From contig JAMLHA010000017.1 in assembly GCA_023957475.1 (NCBI GenBank), positions 1-57,791 of the forward strand: 57,791 nt of DNA. The letters run 5' to 3'. The notes beneath the pieces are model-generated. The model worked only from the letters and a program-made list of their open reading frames with translations, searched no databases and was not told where the DNA came from. Of this stretch, positions 17,661 to 25,118 are shown in pieces. The translations under genes were made by a program, and so were the position numbers. Positions within the stretch are counted from its first letter, which is position 1. The number at the start of each line of letters is the position of its first letter. Source of the DNA: Crocinitomicaceae bacterium. GTDB lineage: Bacteria; Bacteroidota; Bacteroidia; Flavobacteriales_D; Crocinitomicaceae.

Positions 17661-19811
17661 ATGAAGCATTTATTAGTGAGCATTTTTATTGTTTTTTCAT
17701 TGACATCTTTTGGTCAAGTAAAGCAAAAGGTAGCGGATAATCTATTTAAACGCATGGAATATTACCAATGTGTTCAAATGTATGAAGAGCTTTCCAAAAA
17801 AACAATCAACGGTAAAGGAAAAGAAAACTTAGAGAATGTTAGAAAAGCAGCAATGTCAAATTATGAGTTGTTTCGCATGGAAAAAGCGATTAAATACTTC
17901 AATTTTTTAGATGCTAAATCCAATCTTTCCGAAGATGATAGAGCATATTTTATTCAGGCATTGCGCTTTATAGGTAAATACGATGTAGCTGAGAAACAAG
18001 TTGGAATTGCCGAAAGTTTATACCCTAATAATACGTATTTCAGTAAACTAAAAACTGAATTAAAAGAATTTAACAAGTTTTTTGCAGATTCGAGCAATAT
18101 TTCCATTAAAAAGACCAATATTTCATCAATTTATGGTGATTTTGCCCCGGTTTTTTATCAAAATGGACTAATTTATGCTACAAAATCAAAAAATACAGAA
18201 GTTTTAAATGGAAGGTACAAATGGGACAATAGTTTTTATGTGAGTATGCTCCAATCAAAGTTTCAAGCAGATTCAACTATTGGAAATGGTAAATTGCTTC
18301 GCCATCAATTTTTAGATAAAGCGCACGATGGCCCAGTTGCCTTTACACGTGACGAGCAGAAAATGGTTGTTACGAAAAACAAGTTTGGTAAAAGAAAAGG
18401 TAAAGATGTTGTTGTTTTAGCCTTGTATTTTTCGGAATTAAAAGATGGAAAATGGACAAAATTGATACCATTTGAATACAACGATAATGCTTACAATGTT
18501 GGACACGGTTGTTTCTCTGATGATGGAAACACGTTGTATTTTGTTTCGGATATGGATGGAGGCCAAGGAATGACAGATATCTATCGTTCGCAATTGGTGG
18601 GTGGAAAATGGTCGAAACCAGAAAATTTGGGAGTAAATGTGAATACCAATATGCAAGAAATGTTTCCTTTTGTGGTTGGTGATCGTTTGTTCTTTGCTTC
18701 TAATGGACATTTTGGTTTAGGTGGATTGGACATCTTTGAAGTGGATTTGAAAAAGAACAATACTCCAAGAAATTTAGGATATCCTATCAATACCTCTGCA
18801 GATGATTTTGGCTTGGTTTGTGTGGAAGAAAGTGACGGAATAAATGGTTACTTTTCAACGAATAGAGATAAGAATATTGATGGAATTTATGCTTTTGTAA
18901 AGAAAGATATTCAAATAGAATTAATTGTCAATGTATTTGAAAAATATACAACCAATGAATCAGTTGCTCACCACCCTGTTTATTTAACCAATGAAGCTAC
19001 AGGTGAAAAAGAAGAGTACTTTACCAACAATGATGGAAATGTACATCTATTGATTCGAAAAAATGAAACGTATAAATTATCTACCAAAAAAGATGAATTT
19101 AAACTACTTAAAGAAGTAACCATTACATCTGATGGAGTTGAGCGTGACTCTGTTTTAAAAGCAGATTTACTCTTGTTACCAACTAAAATAACAATTGCGT
19201 TGCGCGTCATTTCAAAAGACACCAAAAAACCGTTGGAAGGAGCCGCTACAACGATTTCTCATTTCTCAACCAATTGGGATACTTTATTGGTAACAAATGA
19301 ACATGGATTGATAACGTTAATTGTTGAACGTAACAAAAATTTCTGGGCACATGCTGCTAAAAAAGGATATATTGATGCGGATAAAGGATTTAGTACCTCT
19401 AATGAGGATGGGAAAATTATAGAATTAGAGCTTGAAATGACACCTATTAAGAAAGGAGAGAAATTTAAGTTGGAAAATATCTTTTATGACCTAAACAAAG
19501 CTACTTTGCGACCAGAAAGTATGTCTTCTCTTGATAAATTGGCTGAATTTATCATTAAAAACGAATTAAAAATTGAGTTAAGTTCTCACACCGATTCACG
19601 TGGTAGTGATGCTTATAACATGAAACTTTCTCAAGCTAGAGCACAAAGTTGTGTAGATTACTTACTCACAAAAGGAGTGCGAGCTGTACAGATGAAAGCA
19701 AAAGGTTATGGTGAAACACAGTTATTGAATCGTTGTAAAAACGGTGTAACTTGTTCCGAAGAAGAGCATCAAGAAAATAGACGTACAGAAGTGAAGATAT
19801 TGGATTATTAA
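17661..19811 (+). CDS. PorE-like OmpA-family protein (TPR/PD40/OmpA)
   Basis: The product has 716 residues from the ATG at 17661, 1 bp after the SprF stop. Layout: a signal peptide (MKHLLVSIFIVFSLTSFG), a TPR-like helical part (about 20-140), a WD40-like PD40 propeller (about 160-430, with ENLGVNVNTN and FASNGHFGLGGLDIFEV), a carboxypeptidase-regulatory or CNA-B-like domain (about 450-590), and a C-terminal OmpA domain (about 610-716, with LSSHTDSRGSDAYNMKLSQARA) that binds peptidoglycan. This matches PorE of the T9SS and its paralogues, which link the secretion apparatus to the cell wall. It forms an operon with the small secreted protein, the adhesin and SprF. The NRRTEVKIL end is a good OmpA terminus. 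Confidence 0.9.
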   Translation: MKHLLVSIFIVFSLTSFGQVKQKVADNLFKRMEYYQCVQMYEELSKKTINGKGKENLENVRKAAMSNYELFRMEKAIKYFNFLDAKSNLSEDDRAYFIQALRFIGKYDVAEKQVGIAESLYPNNTYFSKLKTELKEFNKFFADSSNISIKKTNISSIYGDFAPVFYQNGLIYATKSKNTEVLNGRYKWDNSFYVSMLQSKFQADSTIGNGKLLRHQFLDKAHDGPVAFTRDEQKMVVTKNKFGKRKGKDVVVLALYFSELKDGKWTKLIPFEYNDNAYNVGHGCFSDDGNTLYFVSDMDGGQGMTDIYRSQLVGGKWSKPENLGVNVNTNMQEMFPFVVGDRLFFASNGHFGLGGLDIFEVDLKKNNTPRNLGYPINTSADDFGLVCVEESDGINGYFSTNRDKNIDGIYAFVKKDIQIELIVNVFEKYTTNESVAHHPVYLTNEATGEKEEYFTNNDGNVHLLIRKNETYKLSTKKDEFKLLKEVTITSDGVERDSVLKADLLLLPTKITIALRVISKDTKKPLEGAATTISHFSTNWDTLLVTNEHGLITLIVERNKNFWAHAAKKGYIDADKGFSTSNEDGKIIELELEMTPIKKGEKFKLENIFYDLNKATLRPESMSSLDKLAEFIIKNELKIELSSHTDSRGSDAYNMKLSQARAQSCVDYLLTKGVRAVQMKAKGYGETQLLNRCKNGVTCSEEEHQENRRTEVKILDY

Positions 19812-19885
19812 TGCACTCAATCCAATTGTTTGCTGTATTGTTTTCAATAATTCATTATTTTTGTATTTCATTTTAAACGCTAGAA

Positions 19886-20656
19886 GTGTACGGCTTAATT
19901 TTAGGATTTGTCTTTTATTACATTACAAAGAGCTTTTTTGGTTCACTCTTTGGTTTCTTTGTAGGTTCGTACATCGATAATTTGCAACGAGCCAAACGTG
20001 GTCAACAAAATGGAGAATCCCAATACCGTGGTCGCTCAGCTGAAGAAATACGCGATTATTTTCAACAACGTGCAAGTCGCTCAGATGTTCCAACGATTTT
20101 AATGGCTCTGTCTGCTGCTGTAATGAAAGCAGATGGAAAAGTGTTGAAGGTTGAATTGGACTATGTAAAAGCATTTTTTAGACAACAATTTGGTGATCAG
20201 TTTAATACACAACATTTACAAAGTCTAAGAAACTATTTGGATTCAGATATCCTGTTGAATCAAATTTGTTCGGATGTGCGTTTACACTTGCGCCCCGAGT
20301 CGAGAATACAATTAATTCATTATTTATTTGGTATTGCAAATGTAGATGGCAATGTTTCTCAAAGTGAATTGCAAGTAATAGCTGATATTGCCTATAAAAT
20401 GGGGATTCCTCAAGTGGATTTTGATTCGGTCAAAAACATGTTTTTTAGAGATGCCAACTCTGATTATAAAATTTTGGGAATTACTGAAAATGCATCAGAT
20501 GATGAGGTAAAAAAAGCTTATCGTCAGATGGCTATTAAATTTCACCCAGATAAAGTAGCTCAAATGGGTGAGGAGTTCCAAAAGGGAGCTAAAGAGAAAT
20601 TCCAGAAAATTCAAGAAGCCTACGAAAATATCAAAAAGAATAGGGGGATGAAGTGA
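19886..20656 (+). CDS. TerB and DnaJ domain membrane protein (DjlA-like)
   Basis: The product has 256 residues. The only possible start is the GTG at 19886, because an in-frame TAA lies 12 bp upstream. A glycine-rich hydrophobic segment (YGLILGFVFYYITKSFF, then GSLFGFFVGSYID) forms an N-terminal membrane anchor of the dimerising DjlA type. A TerB-like helical domain follows (about 60-170, with MALSAAVMKADGKV and GIANVDGNVSQSEL). The C-terminus is a J domain with the HPD motif (KAYRQMAIKFHPDK, about residue 225). This is the architecture of DjlA, a membrane co-chaperone of DnaK. The gene stands alone, 74 bp after the PorE-like gene. Confidence 0.88.
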   Translation: MYGLILGFVFYYITKSFFGSLFGFFVGSYIDNLQRAKRGQQNGESQYRGRSAEEIRDYFQQRASRSDVPTILMALSAAVMKADGKVLKVELDYVKAFFRQQFGDQFNTQHLQSLRNYLDSDILLNQICSDVRLHLRPESRIQLIHYLFGIANVDGNVSQSELQVIADIAYKMGIPQVDFDSVKNMFFRDANSDYKILGITENASDDEVKKAYRQMAIKFHPDKVAQMGEEFQKGAKEKFQKIQEAYENIKKNRGMK

Positions 20657-20707
20657 TTTGAGTTCAGAGTTCAGAGTTCTGAATTAAGAGAATGAACTAG
20701 ATTCAAA

Positions 20708-22504
20708 TTAATCATTCAACTTCAATACAGCTAAAAATGCTTCTTGTGGTACTTCTACACGACCCACTTGGCGCATTCTTTTCTTTCCTTCTTTTTGTTT
20801 TTCCAATAATTTACGTTTACGAGTGATGTCACCACCGTAACATTTTGCGGTTACATCCTTGCGCAATGCTTTAATTGTTTCACGGGCAATAACTTTTGCA
20901 CCAATTGCAGCCTGAATTGGAATTTCAAATTGCTGACGTGGAATCAAATCTTTTAGTTTCAAACAAATGCGTTTACCTAAGTCAAATGCGTTTGAGCGGT
21001 GTACCAATGCTGATAAAGCATCCACTTGTTCTGCATTCAATAACAAGTCTAATTTAATCAAATCAGAAGATCTGTAACCAATTGGATGATAGTCAAATGA
21101 GGCGTAACCTCTTGAAACTGTTTTCAAACGATCATAAAAATCAAAAACGATTTCAGCTAAAGGCATTTCAAACGTTAATTCAACTCTATCTTGTGTTAAA
21201 TAAACTTGATTTTTTAATTCTCCACGCTTTTCAATGCACAAAGTCATAATCGCACCTACATATTCAGATTTTGTGATGACTTGAGCATTGATGTAAGGTT
21301 CTTCAATTCTATCCATACCAGAAGGATCTGGCAATTCGGAAGGATTGTTGACAATAAGAATCTCATCAGGATTTTTCTTCATGTAAGCGTGGTAAGAAAC
21401 GTTCGGGACAGTTGTTATAACAGTCATTCTAAACTCTCTTTCCAATCGCTCTTGAATGATTTCCATGTGCAACATCCCTAAGAAACCACAACGAAATCCA
21501 AAACCTAAAGCTTGCGAAGATTCTGGTTCAAAAACCAAGGATGAATCATTTAATTGTAATTTTTCCATGGAATAACGCAATTCTTCATAATCTTCGGTAT
21601 CAACTGGATAAATTCCAGCAAAGACCATTGGTTTTACATCTTCAAAACCTTTGATGGCTTCTAAACATGGATTTGCTTTTGAAGTAATGGTATCTCCAAC
21701 TTTTACTTCATTGGCTTGTTTAATACCTGAAATAATATAGCCTACATCTCCTGCACGCACTTCATTTTTAGGCACTAAATCCATTTTTAACGTACCAATT
21801 TCATCAGCTATGTATTCTTTTCCAGTATTAAAAAATTTAATCTGTTGACCTTTTTTTATCACACCGTTTTTAACACGGTAATAAGCAATAATTCCTCTAA
21901 AAGAATTGAAAACAGAGTCAAAAATCATTGCTTGCAAAGGAGCTTCTTCATCACCTTTGGGAGCAGGAATACGGTTTATAACAGCTTCTAATATTTTATC
22001 AACGCCTAATCCAGTTTTACCAGAAGCAGGGATTACTTCACTAGGATCACATCCAATTAAGTCAACAATTTGGTCAGTAACCTCTTCTGGCATTGCCCCA
22101 GGTAAATCCATTTTGTTTAAAATAGGAATGATTTCTAAGTCGTGCTCAATTGCCAAGTATAAATTTGAAATTGTCTGCGCTTCAATCCCTTGTGATGCAT
22201 CAACGATAAGAAGTGCGCCTTCACATGCAGCTATTGAGCGAGAAACTTCGTAAGAAAAGTCAACGTGTCCCGGAGTATCAATAAGATTTAGCACATAATC
22301 TTGTCCCTCAAATTTATAGTTCATTTGAATAGCATGAGATTTGATGGTAATACCTCTTTCTCTTTCTAAATCCATATCATCAAGCGCTTGATCTTGCATT
22401 TCACGGTCAGAAATAGTACCAGTTGTTTGCAACAATCTATCCGCCAAGGTACTTTTACCATGGTCAATATGTGCTATAATACAGAAATTGCGAATATTTT
22501 TCAT
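20708..22504 (-). CDS. lepA: Elongation factor 4 (LepA), ribosome back-translocase
   Basis: The product has 598 residues, the standard length. The GTPase domain has the P loop AHIDHGKST (about 10-18), the switch region [16 protein letters not shown], and [11 protein letters not shown]-like domains follow, with [25 protein letters not shown] in the middle. The LepA-specific C-terminal domain ends with [29 protein letters not shown]. LepA is a cytoplasmic translational GTPase that affects initiation and elongation on stalled ribosomes. A -7-like TACTTTTG lies on the minus strand at 22534-22541, about 30 bp upstream of the start. The gene appears monocistronic. Confidence 0.97.
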   Translation of the reverse strand: MKNIRNFCIIAHIDHGKSTLADRLLQTTGTISDREMQDQALDDMDLERERGITIKSHAIQMNYKFEGQDYVLNLIDTPGHVDFSYEVSRSIAACEGALLIVDASQGIEAQTISNLYLAIEHDLEIIPILNKMDLPGAMPEEVTDQIVDLIGCDPSEVIPASGKTGLGVDKILEAVINRIPAPKGDEEAPLQAMIFDSVFNSFRGIIAYYRVKNGVIKKGQQIKFFNTGKEYIADEIGTLKMDLVPKNEVRAGDVGYIISGIKQANEVKVGDTITSKANPCLEAIKGFEDVKPMVFAGIYPVDTEDYEELRYSMEKLQLNDSSLVFEPESSQALGFGFRCGFLGMLHMEIIQERLEREFRMTVITTVPNVSYHAYMKKNPDEILIVNNPSELPDPSGMDRIEEPYINAQVITKSEYVGAIMTLCIEKRGELKNQVYLTQDRVELTFEMPLAEIVFDFYDRLKTVSRGYASFDYHPIGYRSSDLIKLDLLLNAEQVDALSALVHRSNAFDLGKRICLKLKDLIPRQQFEIPIQAAIGAKVIARETIKALRKDVTAKCYGGDITRKRKLLEKQKEGKKRMRQVGRVEVPQEAFLAVLKLND

Positions 22505-22574
22505 AAACTAACTATAAATCGGGCAATGGGTTGCAAAAGTACGCTAAAATTTTTTAATGTGCGCTAAATAAATT

Positions 22575-22602
22575 AAAAAAGACCACCTCGTTGGAGGTAG
22601 TC
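22575..22602 (-). terminator. Intrinsic terminator of the azurin gene
   Basis: On the minus strand GACTACCTCC pairs with GAGGTGGTC, followed by six T. It lies about 25 bp beyond the azurin stop codon at 22628 and before the lepA start region. Confidence 0.8.
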
Positions 22603-22627
22603 TTTCAAAAATGATTTTTAATAGAAA

Positions 22628-23125
22628 TTATTCTACTACAAATGTTCCTTTCATTGAAGCAAAATGCCCAGGGAAAGAACAAATAAATGTGTAATTTCCT
22701 GCTTCAGATGGAGCATCAAACTCGATTGTAGTTGATTCACCACCACCGATTAAGTTTGTATGTACAATAATATCACCTTTCATTGCTTCAGGGATGTACT
22801 CAGTAGCTTGAGCAGCCATTGCAGCTTGTCCAAACGCCATTACATCTGTTCCTTCTTTCAATAAAACAAAGTTGTGTCCCATTTGTTCTTTAGCTAAAGA
22901 ACCTGTGTGGTGGAAATTTAATGTCACTTTTTGACCAGCTTTCACTGTAAATTCAGTTTTGTCAAATTTCATGTCATCACCTGCAGATAAATCTAATGTA
23001 ACAGGACCTGAAGCTTCTGCTGAAGTTTCTGTTGTAGCTTCTGCTGCTGGTTCTTGTTTACCTCCACAAGAAGCCAAAACGATTAGTGACAATGCCACTA
23101 AAAAAGAAAATGATATTTTTTTCAT
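22628..23125 (-). CDS. Azurin-family blue copper lipoprotein
   Basis: The product has 165 residues. A lipoprotein signal (MKKISFSFLVALSLIVLASC) with the lipid-acceptor cysteine at about 20 is followed by an Ala/Glu/Thr-rich linker and a cupredoxin domain. The type 1 copper ligands are in place: His84 in QMGHNF, then Cys149, His154 and Met158 in CSFPGHFASMKG. Azurins shuttle electrons between redox enzymes in the periplasm, and this one would be membrane-tethered. A consensus -7 element TACATTTG is found on the minus strand at 23151-23158, about 25 bp before the ATG. The gene is monocistronic, with its own terminator. Confidence 0.93.
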   Translation of the reverse strand: MKKISFSFLVALSLIVLASCGGKQEPAAEATTETSAEASGPVTLDLSAGDDMKFDKTEFTVKAGQKVTLNFHHTGSLAKEQMGHNFVLLKEGTDVMAFGQAAMAAQATEYIPEAMKGDIIVHTNLIGGGESTTIEFDAPSEAGNYTFICSFPGHFASMKGTFVVE

Positions 23126-23141
23126 CTTATTATTGATTTAA

Positions 23142-23556
23142 AAGTTTTAGCAAATGTAACAATTAAATTGAGTTTATAATCATTCTAAATAAGAAATATT
23201 GATTTAATTTTAAATTATTGAAATAGAATCAATTGTAACTGTGATTTTCATTATCAATTTAGCAAAATTCCTGTTTGATCCTCAATTTTTTAAATTGATT
23301 CTATATAAACAAAAAAAACGGTTCAAAAATGAACCGTTTTCCTAACCTAACCTAACCACTATTATTCACTGAAAAAGACTTCTAGTTTGATTGTTATATC
23401 ATATATTTGAATAACTATCAATTTTACTACTACAAATGTAATACAATTTTTTTGACCTTAAATATAATTTCGACCAATCACTTTAAAAATTAGACGATTC
23501 AATAAATTTCATCTATTTTTTAATAAAAATATCATTTAAATGAGCAATTTTGTACG
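23142..23556. other. 415-bp intergenic region between azurin and helicase genes
   Basis: The region holds the azurin promoter (23151-23158, minus), a minus-directed hairpin at 23311-23340, a run of CTAACC repeats at 23341-23357 and a minus-strand -7 element at 23433-23440. Together these suggest a small RNA of about 115 nt (see the ncRNA entry). The rest is AT-rich and holds no open frame I would support. Confidence 0.5.
23311..23426 (-). ncRNA. Candidate small RNA with GGTTAG-repeat leader and terminator hairpin
   Basis: A consensus -7 box TACATTTG (23440-23433, minus) would start a transcript near 23426. The RNA ends in a perfect 11-bp hairpin (AAAACGGTTCA / TGAACCGTTTT, 23315-23340) followed by a U run. 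Just before the hairpin it reads TTTTTCAGTGAATAATAGTG and then GGTTAG three times. This resembles the leader at 54177 and 54511 (TTTTCATAAGTAGTAG then TTTAGGTTA). No coding frame is evident. No good -33 TTG is seen, so the promoter is only partly supported. Confidence 0.45.
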
Positions 23557-24855
23557 ATGAATCCAAAAGTAAATCTCCTTAAAAAATTAGGATTTGATAG
23601 TTTAACAGAAATACAACAAATTGTTTTTCAATCAAATAAAATCCATAATGAATTGGTTTTATATGCTCCAACAGGATCCGGAAAAACCTTAACATTTCTA
23701 GTTTCTGTCTTAGATAAAATGAACGAAACAACGATTAATTCACCTCAAACAATTATTCTATCACCAACAAGGGAATTGGCTATTCAAATAGAAAAAGTTT
23801 TTAAATCGTTGAAAACAAATTACTCGGTAACAACTTGTTATGGTGGGCATGCGATAAAAACTGAAATTAATAATTTAGCAGCTAATCCAGCTGTTATTAT
23901 TGGAACACCTGGAAGAATTGCAGATTTATTAAAAAGAGGATACATTCAACTTAAAAGTACTTCCAATCTCATTATTGATGAATTTGATAAATGCTTAGAA
24001 CTTGGCTTTTTGAGTGAAATCGAGCAGATTTATCATCAACTCCACCAATTGAAATACAGCATCTATTGTTCGGCAACAAAAATGGAAAACTTTCCTTCGT
24101 TTATTCAATTAACAAAGCCTGTTTATTTTGAAGTTGCTCGCCCAACAAATACCAATCAAACGTTTTATAAATTAGCAAACGGCAAAGGTAAATTAGAAAT
24201 GCTTACGCAATTAATCAATGGGTTTCAATCAGAACCGACTATTCTTTTTTGTAATTTCAGGGATGATGTAGATGCTCTAAAGGCTTATTTTGATGATTTG
24301 GACATTGTTTGTACATCGTTTCATGGAGGTATGGAACAAGAAGAGAGAGAACGTTCTCTTCTTAAATTTAAAAACGGAAGTGCGCCTTTATTGATTTGTA
24401 CGGATTTAGGAGCAAGAGGGATTGATATTTCTGGCATACAACACATCGTGCACTACCAATTACCAAGAGAAGAAGCTTCGTTTATTCATCGAAACGGTCG
24501 GACAGCAAGAATGAACGAGTCGGGTGCTATTTACTTCTTTGAAGATGCTTTTGAAACAGTAGATTATGATTTACCCAAATCAAATTTGTTTAAACTATCA
24601 AACAAGCAATATCAAGAACCTAAATGGGTAACAATTTACTTTAGTGGAGGAAAGAAAAATAAAATCAACAAAATAGATTTACTTGGCTTTATCTGTCAAA
24701 AAGGAAATGTAACAAAAGAGCAAATCGGTATGATAACGGTGATGGATTTTCAATCTTATGTTGCCATTGATAGAACAATTGTTTCTCAACTATTACCCGA
24801 GCTTCGAAAACATAAAATTAAGGGGCAGAAAGTAAGAATTGCTATTTCACTCTAA
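23557..24855 (+). CDS. DEAD-box-family RNA helicase with DbpA RNA-binding domain
   Basis: The product has 432 residues. Helicase motifs run in order: motif I APTGSGKT (37-44), Ia SPTRELAIQ, GTPGR (116-120), motif II DEFD (141-144) in place of DEAD, motif III SAT, then ARGIDI and HRNGRTAR (motif VI). The C-terminal ~65 residues fit the DbpA RNA-binding domain (KINKIDLLGFICQKGNVTK...), which in DbpA binds hairpin 92 of 23S rRNA. A role in large-subunit assembly is therefore likely. The DEFD motif keeps both acidic residues needed for ATP hydrolysis. The gene stands alone; the weak hydrophobic N-terminus is normal for the family. Confidence 0.88.
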   Translation: MNPKVNLLKKLGFDSLTEIQQIVFQSNKIHNELVLYAPTGSGKTLTFLVSVLDKMNETTINSPQTIILSPTRELAIQIEKVFKSLKTNYSVTTCYGGHAIKTEINNLAANPAVIIGTPGRIADLLKRGYIQLKSTSNLIIDEFDKCLELGFLSEIEQIYHQLHQLKYSIYCSATKMENFPSFIQLTKPVYFEVARPTNTNQTFYKLANGKGKLEMLTQLINGFQSEPTILFCNFRDDVDALKAYFDDLDIVCTSFHGGMEQEERERSLLKFKNGSAPLLICTDLGARGIDISGIQHIVHYQLPREEASFIHRNGRTARMNESGAIYFFEDAFETVDYDLPKSNLFKLSNKQYQEPKWVTIYFSGGKKNKINKIDLLGFICQKGNVTKEQIGMITVMDFQSYVAIDRTIVSQLLPELRKHKIKGQKVRIAISL

Positions 24856-25118
24856 ATTTAAAATCGAACAGCTATTTTTACAAACATTTTCACAACTATC
24901 CGAAACTTTTTAAAATGAAATATTTAGGAGAATTTACCTGTGAAAATAGAAAACCGCCTCCAAAACAGTTACATTTATTCTAAAAAGGGGACTTTTATTC
25001 TTGGCTTTGTAAAAACACCCATGAAAAACAAAGAGATGCGGAAGAAAACTGGCTAAATTTGGAAAACTTTCGGATGAATATGAAACATTTTATGTAAGTT
25101 TGAATTCTTAATTACTGT

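Noticed and set aside
20657..20707. Short direct repeats AGTTCAG after the DjlA-like gene
   Set aside because: Three imperfect 7-8 bp copies only; too short to support a function.
23341..23357. CTAACC repeats as a telomere or CRISPR-like array
   Set aside because: Only three short direct repeats with no spacers; they are better read as part of the candidate small RNA.
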